DNA of 64,000 nt from Apostichopus japonicus. Lineage: Eukaryota; Echinodermata; Holothuroidea; Aspidochirotida; Stichopodidae. Below the pieces are notes generated by a model. That model saw nothing but the letters and a program-made list of their open reading frames with translations. It was not told where the DNA came from and did not search any database. The stretch covers positions 21,086,666 to 21,150,665 of the forward strand of contig NC_092579.1 in NCBI RefSeq assembly GCF_037975245.1. The letters are read 5' to 3'. Numbering within the stretch: the stretch's first letter is position 1; the number at the start of each line of letters is the position of its first letter. The position numbers and the translations under genes are program-made. Below are positions 24,937-39,900 of this stretch, piece after piece.

Positions 24937-27904
24937 TTCGGTCGTGTAGATCAGAGTTCGGTGTTTGTCAATATATTGTTATTAGACTACCTTCCATTGC
25001 TCAAAGGTTGTTGGAAACCAGTACGGTAATCGGAAGCTGAAGAGCGACATCATCAACCGGTGTCAGAGTCAATTTTGTCCCATGGAAATAGGTGTCCTGC
25101 CTAATTTGTTCGCTTGGAAATAATGTCAGGTTGTGCCATCAAGCTTTCACAGAACCTACTCGATCACTGTAAACAAGTCAGCCTATATTAGTGTCCCGAG
25201 GATACGAGCATCGAATGTATTACTCCGAAGATAAACGGAATGGAGGGAAATGTTAATTTCTGAAAGCAAGGCAAATGTATTATTTCTCATTTATGGTCGA
25301 TATTCTCCTTTTAGTATGTATATGATCGGACGGAAATTGCATGTAAACAAAGTGTGAGCAGACGATTTTCAGTGTCCATATAGGACCGAATTTCCCGTGA
25401 CGTGGGAAATGAAAATGTATAAATATGTCTGTAAGTGTGCAAAAAGTTTGAGGAGCAATTTAGGTGTGAGTAGTAATTTATGGTGACCATTCACCAGCAC
25501 GTTCCAAACTGCCATCTGCAGTAGAGACAAACTAGAAGACTATTATGAATTAAGTATAGGTATTTAGGTTACTGATGTATATAACACCTTATTGAGGGAC
25601 TGGTCGATGTTTGCACAAGCCGACGCCTTAGGAGAGTCTGTTAGACGATCCTCATTCATGGTCGCGCTACCCGCCCTTATATAGATGTACTCATGACCAT
25701 TGTGCGCGGATGAGATGGGCGCCATCTGCATTAGTAGATTTAGTAGTATAAGTAGATCTTAAGCATTAATTAAAATCGACTGTAAGTAATTAATTAATTT
25801 TTATGGCGGTATTTATGCATATACTTGTAATCCGTCTGTTACTTCATGGTAAATAGATAGTATTAACCCTGAGGGTTGCAGGAGAATATAGTGTTGTACA
25901 CTCAATTCAATATAACGGTCGGCTCTTATATATATATATCTATCCTCGCAAAAGTACTAGGTGACTCATTGCAGAAGTTGCAACACTGCTTCCCTTGATC
26001 ATGCAACTGTATCTTGTGCATGGTTGCATCACTAGTGCATGTCGGTTCATGAAATATTTGTTGCAATAAACTGTAGTGTTCGTGCCGAGTGTAATCTAAT
26101 CAGAGACGTGTATTGTAATATATATACAATCAGCGATACAATAGGGGAGTCTATCGCAAATACTATTGAGTAGGTTTAAGTGTTTCCTGATTCAGTATCT
26201 ACTGGTCAGTGAATACAATGGTAATTTTGTGTATGATCGCTCCCACTGCCCGTCTCAGTAATACTTTCCCTGTTTCAGTTTCTGATATATAAACACTGGC
26301 GTTAAAAGAAATTCTGGAACGAGGCAGCACCACAATTAAATGGCAATACAAATTATGCATACGTTATATATGTTTCAGGTTTGCTTTACCATTGTCAAGA
26401 TCTATAGGAATGTCGGGGAGGGGTACTCGTCATCGGTAACTAGGGGTTAAGTGATTGCACATGATGGGGACCCCAATTGCTACCCTGGACCCCAATTGCT
26501 AATCTAAACCGGTACGATCGAGTTTTGAACACAGAATTGCATATGTGCTGGCGACATGTAACTATCGATGCCTATTATAAGCTTATGTTCAATTCAGAGC
26601 AGTATATAGACATGGCTCTGATTCAGTTGAGAGGTAAGTGACTAAAGATCGTTAGTTCTGATGCTCTCCACAGTGGCGTAGGAAGGTACTTTTGAGTGGG
26701 GGGGCTGAAGACTGATGGCCGGCCTGGGGGAGGGGTCTAAGGGGAGGGGTTTCCCCTCCCCTTTGGAATTTTTTGCATTTCCAGGTGGCCTTAGATGCAA
26801 TTTGGTGCAATATAGCACACTTCAACACCCACTCCATTTTGTAAACTTAATTTTGTATTTTCACCTGGCCTTAGATGCAATTTGGTGCTCCAAATGAGAT
26901 TTTTTTTCTCATTTGGAAATGAAAAAGGGGTTTTCTGACTTGCGGAGCGGGGGGGGGGGCGGAATGATACTTCCGCCCCTCCACATTTTTCACTGGGGGG
27001 CTAGGGCCCCCCAGCCCCCCCGGTTCCTACGCCTTTGGCTCTCCATATGACGATATCAACCTCTACCACATAATTTTATGGGTATTTCGTTTTTTCATGC
27101 AAACGATAACATACTGCTATAGGCCTACTGTTGCTTACGAATGAAAAAAAGGTCAAAAAAAAAAAAAAAAAATACTGTCAATGATCGGCTCACAATGCAC
27201 GTTGAGACGTAACTTTTGGCATATCACGAGTTAGCATGTCATAAAAGTTTGATTTTGGTTACAACATTCACATGTGTTTCACGAGTTTGTTCATAAGAGC
27301 AGTACGGATAGTAACTAAAGTTTTCAAATCGTTTTCAACTTTTAGTGAAGTGAAAGCAGTACACACGGGAACAGGAAATAACAGCATTTACATTACCAAT
27401 AATTTATTTCTTAATCAGACGCAGCGTATTATGGCTTATAAAGAGCTCTTGGCTTATGTTTTGTATGTGATATAGAGTCTACGTTGAAATAGCGGATAAT
27501 TCGCATTCATTCTGAGACCTATCAATTTATCTTTTGAATCTCTCTGAATGGCGTACACAGTGTATTGCTCAATTTGTTGATGTTATTTGTTTGCATTGAC
27601 TTGAGCTAGCTGTACTGCATAACTATAGTTCGACGTCAGAAGCAGATAACAGACACCTCGAATAATCCCAGGACCTAGACTAGCCTATACCAACAATACC
27701 GTATTTGCAAAATTATCTGGTTGGAATAAACAAGGAAAAGGATAGCCCTTAGCAAAGAGAAAAGGGAATAACCATTGGATCTGTTACTCCATATTTCAGC
27801 CGAACATTTTTGGCCTGTCGTCAATTCGAACAAACATTTTAGCTTGTGGCCTAATTACTAAATAAGCCTTCAAATCATAGGACCACACGGCTTGACTTGT
27901 CAGG
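24937..27904. other. Divergent intergenic interval between ATG12 and PITPNC1
   Basis: The two genes start about 3 kb apart on opposite strands, so both promoters should lie here. No exon is recognisable. A hAT-type MITE occupies 26671-27037. A poly-A run at about 27155-27172 and a short TA tract near 25930 are the only other low-complexity features noted. Confidence 0.5.
26663..27045. mobile_element. hAT-type MITE with 8-bp target-site duplication
   Basis: The element at 26671-27037 starts CAGTGGCGTAGGAA and ends TTCCTACGCCTTTG, which are imperfect terminal inverted repeats. It is flanked by a perfect 8-bp direct repeat GCTCTCCA at 26663-26670 and 27038-27045. CAG-start TIRs and 8-bp duplications are hallmarks of hAT transposons. 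At 367 bp with no transposase it is non-autonomous. The interior has C/G-rich runs and a duplicated segment containing GGCCTTAGATGCAATTTGGT (near 26787 and 26867). Confidence 0.9.
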
Positions 27905-27952
27905 ATGCTTCTTAAAGAGTATCGCATTTGTATGCCTCTAACAGTAGAGGAG
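27905..27952 (+). CDS. PITPNC1: PITPNC1 coding exon 1
   Basis: Sixteen codons from the start ATG, ending in phase 0 at GAG followed by donor GTAGGT. The N-terminal strand of the PITP fold is recognisable despite the small size. Confidence 0.92.
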
Positions 27953-30900
27953 GTAGGTTATATTTGATTTTTTATCATTCTTCTATGGTATTAAAAGAGA
28001 TTACAGTAAGCCTAGACCCAAGTTTAACCTACCAAGTACCAGTACCATAGGTCTTCCCTCACGAAAGAAATAGGACTAACTTGGTCTAGGCTAGCCCAGG
28101 TTTAATGTTATTGTTACTGTTACTATGTTAGTGATGTTAGGTGTACAGTAGCCTAACCTGGGTATAGCTATGTAAACGTGTAATTTAGGCTAACTGAGGC
28201 CTAGGCCTACAAGTTGACTTGATCAACAGTTACATCTGGGTAGTCTGGCCCTTTGTGACTAAAGTTAGTAGGTCTACTGTTGCTAACTTAAGAAATTACC
28301 CTGCCAACATTGCCTGCACATTGAAGTGGGCTACTGCTTAAAATTCTATACTTCTGTTTTATAGTTGTGCATGTAATTTTTTTTTTTTTACTTAGCCAGT
28401 GTCCTTTTTATATTTTATGTTTTAGCTCCAATGAAAAACAATCCTTTGAGTTTTATTTGGATTCTAAATAACCTTGAAACTTCAGGTTTAACATTAGGCT
28501 AAGTGATAGGGTCAGTAAGTTGGAAGCAAAGGTCTTACTCTAGAGGCTGGAACAAGTGGAAGGGACTTGGGCCTAACGCCATGAGAATTGAAATTGTCAA
28601 TTTTGTGTTCAAACAAATTGTCAACATGTTGAAATTTTAGGAGGACATATTTTCATTATTGCATTTATATATGACTCTTCCAGGATTTCATTATGTTTAC
28701 ATTGCACATTCCTTTTCAGCTAAGCAGAAATGCAGATCAGTTTTGGCAATTACTGCATTTGGGTACTATGTGTAATAGGCCTAGGCATATACTGTATACC
28801 CTTATACCTTATTTGATACTGTTTGACGATGTGGAAATTGCATTTGTGTGATGGAGTGCCTTTTAAAAAAAATAAAACAAATACACAACATTGCTTAATA
28901 TTAACAATTTCGACGGCAGTCTGCAACTCTGCAGGGAGCATGTAGTCAGTGGAGTTTGCACTGTAGTCAGTGGAGCATTCAGTCAGTGGATGCAAATCTA
29001 AAACTATTCTCATGGCCTTTAAACATTAGGCCTTATTGAAATATTCATGGGTAGGCTACAGATACTGACATTAAAACAGCCATTTTAATGTCATCACAGA
29101 TATCAATAAAGAAGATTCTCCCATCCTTGTTTAAAGCCCCTGTACTGCCATTCATTGGCTGCAATTCCCATATTTCTTTTGGTTGTTTGTTTGTATGTGA
29201 CGTGTGTCAGTTTCTACAAGGATAGCAGGCCTTACAAGTATCAGAAGTACAGTAGCCTTTTGTGTTTTTTTAAAAGAATCTATAAAAATTTGCTTAAAAA
29301 AATTACAAGATAAAGATATTCCCATGCATGCAATATGCATGATGTAGTACTGACTATTCAGTTCTGTAGCTCCTTAGCAATCATGCAGTCACTATAGGTT
29401 TAGGACCGTCCATTCATTCAATTCCGGAGGTTGTTAAAACTTATTGACTTCAAATATGAACATTCAGAGTAGGCCTATATAGGAGACATTTAATGGAAAT
29501 GATAGCGCAAGGACACTGGCAGAAGAAAGTTGGTCCAGCTACATATAATATAGTACAGTAGCTGGTCCATCTTTATGTATGTATAATATAGTAGGTCCAG
29601 CTACATATATAATTGTAGGTCCACCTATATTTATAGTAGCTAAGTAGCTGGTCCATATACATATGGTAGCTGGTCCAGCTACATATATTATAGTAGGTCC
29701 CTACATATATATATATAGTGGCTGGTCCATAATATAGTAGGTCCAGCTACATATTATATTTTTGCTGGTACATCTACATACAAGATTATATATAGTAGCT
29801 GGTACATATATATTAAAGTAGGTCCGGCTACATATAGTATACTGTAGTAGCTGGTCTATCTTTATGTATGTATAATATATAATATAGTAGGTCCAGCTAC
29901 ATATATAATTGTAGGTCCACCTATATTTATAGTAGCTAACTAGCTGGTCCATGTACATATGGTAGTTGGTCTACTTATGTCCAGCTACATATATTATTGT
30001 AGGTCCACCTACAGTACATATATAGTAGCTGGTTCATAAAATAGTAGGTCCAGCTACATATCATATAGTACAGCTAGTTCAGCTACATAATATAGTAGGT
30101 CCAGCTACAGTACTTAGCTAATCCACCTACATATATAATAGTAGGTCTAGCTACATATAGTAGCTGGTACATCTACATATAATATAATAGCTGGTTCATC
30201 TACATTTAATTAGCTAGTCCAGCTACATATAGTAGTTGTCTAGCTACATATAATAAAGTAGATCCAGCTACATATTATATAGTAGCTGATCCATCTACAT
30301 ATATATTATATAGTTGGTCCAGTTTCATATAATATATTAGCTGGTCCATCTACATGTAATATATATACTTAGCTAGTCCAGCTACATAATATAGTTGGTC
30401 TGTAGGCAAACTATCTAAGCGTAGCACCACCATGAGTTGGCGCGAAGCGTACAAGAATATTTTGACCGAAAATACCTCCCAGATTGCTGGAAATGGCACT
30501 TCCCAGAACTTGTAAATTGCATCCAAGCATATTCTATTTTGAAATTACTAACGATATCATGAAACCAAACCAAACAAATGCTCAAGTGGGGGGGACGGTT
30601 TCCCCAGTGGGGGGGGGACGGTTTCCCCTTTGCCCCCTCCCCTTGGCTACGTGACTGGCCAAATGTAAGCATGAAACTACTGTATGTGCACATAATTGGA
30701 AGAAATTTACAAATTAATGAATCCAACTACAGTGTATACTGTACATCATTAACAACTTAAGCATCTGAAACCTCCTTCCTCAATGCTATACTGTGCTTTC
30801 CTATTCTATTAGTGTTGATATTAGTGTAAAAATGCATAAATTGTTTTTAATGTCATGAGGGGCCATTTCTATACCTGTTGTAAAATGGGTATATAGTTTA

Positions 30901-33900
30901 ATAAGTACTCAGATATGTAGTGGCAAGTAGTGTACTTGCCAACTTTTTATCTTTTTATCAGAAGAATTGTTATCTTCTTACAGTGGTTATTTGTATTGCA
31001 ACATCCAGTGTGGTCTTCTGTTACTGTGTACAGTATGTCACAAGTACTGTTTAATTGCAAACTACTGTATAAGGTTTCAGTTTCTAATTTCTAATTTTAT
31101 AATTACACAGTGATATTAAGGTAGATGAGACACTGGACATAAACTGTACATTGAAGTAAGTATACATGATAGAAGCCATCATGACAGATGATATGAATAT
31201 ATTTAAATTTGTCAGTAAATTTGATTGTCCAAATATGTGCTATCAATCAGAATATATAACCTAATAACCTATTACCTATAACCTAATAATAACTTAATTG
31301 TGAGTTACTAATTAATTTAACCGTCAGAAATTTGGGCAGCATGCATGTTTTTTTATTTTTTTTATCTTTGGTACCCTAACTACTGTTTGTGTGTAGCTGT
31401 AAATGTTGACATGCCAAATTTTATCATACCGTAGGCCTAATTCGGGTCTGATTTTCGAAAGTTTACTGGTTGTGTAGCCACGATTGTCATGGACTCATGA
31501 CTGGTCTAACTCAGCTTGTCAGATGGACAAAGATAGAACAGTCTAAGGAAGTAAGGATATAAAGCTTAAGCCCCATGATACTTTTTTATTATAAACATCA
31601 ACTAACCGATCCCTAACTTTGCAATTGTTCATTGTACTATTTGTGTAGCTATTAATCACACAATGTACCCTTTTGCCAAACTTTTGGCCATTCACACAGA
31701 TCTGCAATTATACACCAAATTAACTAAAATCTTACTGCAATGCTATTCATGATCTTGACTAACAGCTTTGTCAGATTCACTTCAGATGATGACGGGGGAA
31801 GTCAATAAATATGCAGATCTATGTTTGATAATTTGCTTAAATTGGTATTGCACACACGCATGCTTTAATTATTCATTTAAAAGGGTGTCTAGGCATTGAA
31901 GCTGACGTAATTGCATGTTTTATCTTTCTTCAATTATTTTACAAAATTAGTCTTTTTGTGGTTTAAAAAAAAAAATCTAGGAGAATTTCAGAGGTTGATC
32001 AAATGTAATATTATCATACTGTACTGTGTACAGTACTTTGAGCACTCATTATTGGGTATTTTTGTAGAATGTTTGAAATGAACACAAAGAGCTCTTTGGA
32101 TTACTGTAGGGAAATAGAGTCGAATTTCCTTGGTTGGATCCATGGACAAGAAATTAACTGTACAGTTACCTTGAATATAGTCACAAGTAAACCACTTAAA
32201 TTCAACCTGTAGCTTTAAGTTACAGTATATGACAGTTAAAGTGCCAAAAAAAAAAAAAAAGTTCAAAAATAAGTATTAAAGAAAAGACCTGTTAATTTTG
32301 ACAAGCAAGCAATTCTCAGCGATGAATCCTTGAAACTTTACCCAGACAGCATAAATTTGATGAATGACACTGTTTGGTACACTGTTCAAGAATGATAACA
32401 AACTGAATAATAGGAAAGCCCAAATGCTATATTATTTTGGTTTGCCTTCAAAAAAAAAGAGAAAAGTAAAAATGAAAAAGAAATAAAAACTATTTTTCAT
32501 CTCTAGGGACAAAAGAGAGGTAGGGCTGCATATTTCGAAAAAAATTTGAAATTTGATTTTTTTTTTTTTAAATTAAAAATATTTGAGAAGATAAATCTCA
32601 CTTGGTTTTTATGTCTGGATCAGTTGCAACATTTAAGTATTTAAGCAACTTTATGAATTGATTTTGATCAATTTTTTTTGATGTATATGTTAAATGTTAA
32701 AAATGATATCGTAACAACTGACATGGGTGATTCGCTGGATTTGCCAAGGAATCCTCACAGTTTGCAACCTGTCTCCATACAACTACTGCACTCTAGCTCT
32801 AGGGCTATGGTGTCTAGAGTTCTTGAACTGCTAACATTTTAGCACTGTACACTGGTCTTTTAATAGCGACTGGCCACCTCCAATCTACCCAATCCTTCTT
32901 ATTCTACCATTCAAGTGTCTAGAACATGTTTTTGTTCAAGAAATTTGGTTGGATCCAAAATTTTCTGGTGCCTTATATTATCTTTTGAGGAATTATCAAA
33001 GGCTATGCATCTCAGGCCCTAAAGGCATGCTATCATGCTACCCCTTGATAAGTATCCTTTACATTTTCCATATTCACTTCTTCATGTCCTGTTTCTTGTA
33101 TTACATACTTCCTGTATTTTTACCCCCTTGCTTCTACGACAGAAATAAGTACCATTTTTCAATGCTTGTTTACTTAATTTATTGTATTTAAAATTGTTCA
33201 ACCCTGTGGACTGCACTTTCCTCCTAGAACAATCTCTTATCCAGCATGTTTAATCAAATTGCAAATTTTGATCGTTGAAAATTGTAGTGAAAAGACGCAA
33301 AACTTAAACTTTCCAACCATATCTTTGTGTTTCATTTTGCAATGGATATTTATCCTTCAATTTCCAGCGTGGTTGCATAAACTGATTACCTCCACACCTT
33401 ACAAAATATTAAAAGAATTGCAATTACCTTGGGGAATTTTTTTAATAATTTATCGGGGCAGAGGTCTTTTTGGGTGACCCACATCTTCCAGTAACTAAGC
33501 AGTCTGCAGTGTAAACAGATTCAAAGCGAAAAACTAGGGTGAGCTATGCCTGTTATTAAGTATTACAACCTAAGACCATTTAGCAATTATAAGTGACCAT
33601 CGTGCATTCCATTCGTTTAGAAATTTAATGAAAACCGATTAAAGTTCTTGTTTGGCCATCCATAGAATATATAAGCCAATCAATATAGAGAAGGAAAGAC
33701 TGTAACCCTATAATTGTAAATGAGGGAAAGGGACATAGTCTCGAGGGAAATAGGGTAGAGTAGTTGAATGGTAATATACTGAATATTGCATGAATCTTAT
33801 ATTAGGAAGTTGGTCAATTCTTAGGTGATCGATAGTGTTCTTATGTGTTAGTACATACAGTAAACTGTGATAGCAGGGCAAATTTTTCAGGCTTTTCCTG

Positions 33901-36900
33901 GTTGTCCCTTGAACAACTACTGTACGGTATTATATGCTGTGGTTGTCCTAACAGGAAATTGAGTTGTCTACCAAAATAAGAAATGAAAAAAAAATGAAAA
34001 GGGTACTGTATATACTGTACCAAAATAACAAAGAATGATGAACAAGTATACACTGTAGGAGAGATGTGTGGGTTTGTTGAAAAGAAAACCGGTTTCAGGC
34101 CAGTAAACTTCCCTTCCAGGAAGTTTGGGTGGTTCCATAGGCCTACTACTGTACAATGTTTGTATTATTATATTGTGTTTATTATTTTATTTTGCATCAT
34201 TATATGTGGCCACTTTGGACAGAGGGTTGTAAGACTGAAATTGAGTAGATTCATTATTACCTGAATTTTTAAATTTCCTGCTTCAGCCAGCTGGCCCAAT
34301 ATTGACTGTATCTTTCCCTTGCAATTTAGCTTGTAATTGTACGGTGATTACATAATGTTTGCACACTGCAAACAAAGCACTGTCTGATCTCATAAAAGTT
34401 AGGTAAAATATCACTTACTATTTTATATGCACTCTTGTTACGATTATTTCCTTTGGCTGCATGTTGACAAAGTTCTTCCGTTGCAGTGTTCAAATTACTA
34501 CAATCCTATAGAGGTAAGGTAATACTGTATGTTGTATGTTGACATTTTGTATGGCCGGTTGACATTCTGAGGAACATTACCAACACGTACAGTACTGTAT
34601 GAAGGAACGGATCTGAATCTCTGTTTGATTTGTATAATTTCCACAAATGATCAAATTAGGTGATCATGCTTTTTACAGATGAAACAAAACATGAAATTTG
34701 GGACAATCTTTCCAAATGAAGAACAACCAATCCCCCCCCCCCCCCCACCCTGTTCTTTTGTTATTTCTGCCATTAAATCACAGTGATGTACATTTGTTAA
34801 TAGATAGGTATAGCAATGAGGCAGCCGGACCAGAAGTAAGATTATATAAATAAAATGTACACAGATCTGACAGTTATATGCCTGACAGGTTCCCAATCAT
34901 TTGTGAATGTTACATAATACTTAATTGGTCAGAGTATTAACACAGAGTTACAATTCAATGCAAAATGTATCTTGAAAAGGAAATTGGGGGAGAGAAACAG
35001 ATTCCCAAAATGTTTTATTTTCTGCCTTTTGGTTTTTACTCTTTTCCTCCTTGAGATTCAGGGATTTGATGAACATGGTTACAGTATTTAGTACCTACAG
35101 TAGTGTTAGACTCCTCTCTCCTATAGCATCTACAATTATGATGAAATAATAAATTTTGCACAATTTGCATCCTTCTTCACATCTATTTAACCATATGGCA
35201 GTGAAAAGGATGTAAGTCACTGACCCTTAACTAACTTTAAATCCAAAGATGTAGCTTCATATTTGAACCTGTTGATTAAAATTATGGATTCAAGTTTTTC
35301 AAAAGTATTTCCAAGAGGTTTCAAGTCCCAAACCTCCAAATCATTGGCAGACATTGAGAAGTATCAAGTACCTGTATGAAGATACAGTGTCTCCTTCGTA
35401 GACAATGCTTGTAAGATGACCAGCATTAAACTTCCATCTAATTGAAAGTTGGATCACCATTATTTGACTTTATAGAATATTTAGGATTAATAAAAGTGGC
35501 CTGTAAAATGATAGACCAGAGAAAAGTGATTTTTAACAGATGAAGGAAAAATGTATATTTACTAGGTATCCTGGTGAACTTGTGTTAGAAATTGACATCC
35601 AATTTCCTACTTCAAAATTTGGGTTACATCTAAATATGAACATAATACAGTCAGTGGTATATTGTTCATTTTAAAGTTGGAACCCTACCAAATCCATGAT
35701 AAAAATAATAAAAGGGGAAAAAGAAAAGAGTGCAACTATGACATCACACCTGTTTGCTTCAAGTTCACCTATTGCACAATCTGTGACAATTTAAATCATC
35801 GATATCTTGATAATACTATTGTTTGCACAGTAGGAGTCTGTTGTATAGAAATTTCTCTGCGATAGTGTTACTCATTCATTGTTCTCTGGACTCTCCTTGC
35901 ATGTTCTCACCTACAGTATGCAATACTTGTTGAGCAAAGCAGAATCCTTGAAATCAATTCGTACAAACAGGTCTCTCTTTCTTGTACAGGTCTTGAAACT
36001 AAGAAGAAAGTGGATTGGATCCCAGATATGAGATGGAGAGAAAGGGAGGGAGGGGGAGGGAGGGATGTGAGGAAGGAGGGTGAGGAGGGAAGGTGAGGAG
36101 GGAGGGAGGGAGGGAGGGGAAGGGAGGGGGAGGGAGGGGGAGTTCAAGGACATCACCAATTTCACAAAGTATGTAAATGGTAGAGTGCATTGGAAGATTG
36201 CTGCGCATGTTGTTAGCATGATCCCTTGTAAATAAACAAACAAAAACAGTTTTTGGGAAAACCCCGAATAAAGTCCTAGATTGTGAGATATATTGGTTTA
36301 TCTGATAATTATTAATAGAACTGTACCAATAATGTAATTTGCTCTCATTTTTGAGCTGTAGTCCTGAATGTTGTGTGCAGCAGATGTTATGAGCATGCAA
36401 ACATAACAAGCTATAAACCTCCATCTATTTGAGAAACTCAGTTGGTGTTTGTTCTTTTATAAAATTATAATGCTACATTTTGAATATTAAGCATGAAAAA
36501 TGTGTCTTCACTCTACAGGATTAGTCAATCAATCAATTAATCAAAGGAACTTATGTTGAACCTACTATGCAAACTCCAGGCAACTACTATGCAAAGTGCA
36601 AAACATGTTCAGCCTAATTAGAGTTAAAGTCATGTTCTTGAGTAGAGATACTGTAGGTCGTAATACGAATAAGAAGTACGCAGAGATAGCAAGCTTCATT
36701 GTCATCTTTGCACTCGTGTATGAATTTATTTAAATGAAATTCGTTAGGTCGTCTTGTCCAGTACCTACAAAACAAATAGAAGGTCAACATATCTTGTCCT
36801 TCACAGGATTTAACTCTGGGAAAGGCCAAGTTGATGTATGGAAAGCTCATAAGAGCTCTTCAATGCACTCTCTGTGAATGAATATAAATTCAAAATTGAT

Positions 36901-39900
36901 TCACATGGTAACCAAAATATTTCCATACTTGAAGTCCTTTATTTCCAAGTACAAAGTTTATTTTGCAACAAAAACCTTTCCAATTTTGGGAGATCCAGTA
37001 TGATTCACTGGATTGTTGTTTCAAAACTTCTCACACAGTAGTTTCAATTTACGCTGTTTCATAATACACCAAAAGTATTGTATTATAACCATTGGGACAA
37101 ACATTGTTGTATGGAGCACAATAACTCTAGCGCAGGGTAAGACGTCAAAGCTTTTTTTTATAACTTTTTCATCAAACTCCAAAATATAACTGAAGTTTGG
37201 CACATGACCTTGACTAGGTATGAATGTAAATTGAATGAGGAGAAAAGAAGGATTAGGGTTGATATATATATTGGATCATTCTCGTTGTGGCTGAACTCAT
37301 AGTGACCTAAAGCTGCAGCAAACTCTACACGTGGTAACAAACCAACTGCTGAATATGTGTTACACTGAGGAGCCTAGGAGGGGGTGGGGATGGGGGGGGT
37401 TGTGGCATTGTGCCCATTACACTTTCCTTGTCAGACTTACCCATAATACATTTATCAAATGAAAAGGGTTTATATTTAGAGGTGATTGTTGCTTGTGACA
37501 AACAAAACACTACAGTTAACAAAAGAAAACAAAGTAGCTATTATGAGTGTGCATTTACTGTATATATTGCCAATAAAATGTGCACTTCTCCAATGAAGCG
37601 AGTATATATCACACATGTCAACTTTTTATAATATCATGATAGCAATGAAAAATATATGCCAAGTTGTTGGGATTTATGTGTTTAATATATATTTCTTTTT
37701 CATTTTTTGACCACGAATGTTTAGTTTGGTTTTAATGGTGATATATATGTACAGTACAGTATATACAAAGAGAAGTCAAAGCACTTAGTCTGTAAGTTCA
37801 TCAGGCCTGAGGGTTGTGAAATGTTGGACAAACCGGTCGTCTTGTATATAGCTTCGATTTCAGAAATGATGGATCCGGGAGATAGATGATGATGATTGCT
37901 CTGCCTCTAAAGATATCATCAAGTTGTTGTCAGGATAATGGAGTGACTGTTGTATAATTGAGTGTGACTTGGAACTCAGGATGTAGTTCTCGTTTTGAAT
38001 TACCTTTTACAACCGGTGTGTAGTGTTGTAAATTACAAGGGGGTGAATCAACTCGCTGCACTTTGTAAACCCAAAATAAGTGTATTGAAGTACAAAAATA
38101 AATTAGCAAAGATTTGTAGGAAACAAATAAGGTATGTTTCGAAGCAAGATTCATAGATCCGAAATGAACCAAAGCAGTTTTTCGTGTTTTGAAATGTATT
38201 CTCACCTGTCTCTGTCGGTCCAATCCATAGTATGTTCAAATGCAAGACATGGATGTTTCCCTGGCATTATTTAGGCCTGCTCATACTGTACACTAGCCAG
38301 TTAAAATACAAATTCTCACTTTACCTACAAATATAACTTCAATAAGTAACAAAGTATGCTTGGTGGTGTTTGGATATTCTTTTACACAGGGTTAAATAAA
38401 GAGATTGTAAACAACCCCTTAGTTATCAGAGAGATGTCGTTGGAACAATTCTTTATATGAAGCATAAATCAAAGTTGGCTCTGTTCCATAAATTTCCCTT
38501 TGCTCTAGAGACATTCCAGAGAAATTCCAGTTTATCCGGTTCTGTTAAGACATGTGATCTTGGTCTTGGTGACGTCAAGAGCAATGTTAACAGAAATCAA
38601 TTTTTTTCAAAACTTCTTAGGAGCTGTATGTGTCATATTACACAATATTTTCAGATGTGTACCAAATTTAGAAAAAAATTTACCATGTATAATATAGAAA
38701 AACGTGTTGATGCTCAACTGAATTTCAAGTTGCCTATAGTGGTACCCGGTCAGATTTCTTGGTGTTATATTATTGTACGAAAATAAACTTTGACTACAAG
38801 CACAGTGGGGACAAAATTGTGTACTTTTGAGATTGAACATTGACAGCTTCCAATAAATTTGTGCATTTTAGAAACTTATATATGGTAATGAAATACTGAG
38901 GATTTGTGTACAAACACTACCGTAAATGCTCAATTAGGAGTAGTTAGATTGTGTATAACCACTGTAATTATGTTGAATATCAGAATTATATTGGAGGGGT
39001 GTCAAACTATCTAATAATATGCTTGGTGGGATCTAGACAGAATGGAGAGAGTTAAATAACTATAATACAACATGAAGTTTTTTTGTTGTACTAGTTTCCT
39101 TCAAAAAAAAAACTAGTTCAGTGTTGAATAGAATGATTGTATCAGTTTCATTTCGTTGGTAGGATATGTTCATGACCCTTCCAGGAAATGGGTACACTCT
39201 CTGGTTGGAACATGATTAATTGTTATGGGAACCAATTTCAACCAAACATTCATGTTGACAAACATTACTTTAAGTACCAGTAAATAACTAGTCATTGCAC
39301 AATAATGATCTAGTCTTCAACTTGGAATATAGTCATGGCTTAAAATAGGGGTGAGGGGGGGGGGGGGGATGCACTGAATGTAACAACTGACATTGTGTGT
39401 TTGGGGGAATGCTGAATATTACACAGAATTGTTTGAAAGGTATTATGTCCAACAAAATGCTTTAATCAATAGTGGTTAGCAAAGATATCAGTTGATATCT
39501 TTGAAATTGATATCTAGTAAAGATATTGATGGTTAGTAAAGATATTGAGCTACTGTATTCCTACCGGAGAATACTAAGATAGGTATGCCAACTACAGTAT
39601 ACATGAATATGATGTAAGGAAGTTCTTCAGACTGGTAAAAATAGGGAGTATCCTTGTGCTATGACACAATCCCATGGTGGGATTTTAAGTATATATTGTT
39701 CGAATGAACGGTCAAGTACTTTTACTGAAATATGTAATAATAGTATTGATCAGAGTATATTCCCCCCGTTTGGAAGCACGCAATGACTGCACCAGTACCC
39801 AAGGTTTCTAACCCCACTACTATACATAAATACAGACCATTTGATCTAACCAATATTGGATTAAATTGCAGGCAAAAGACATTGTCACCATTTATTACCA

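Noticed and set aside
36000-36424. Pro/Ser-rich minus-strand frames of 110-141 codons
   Set aside because: They run through the GGGA purine tract, and composition explains the absence of stops.
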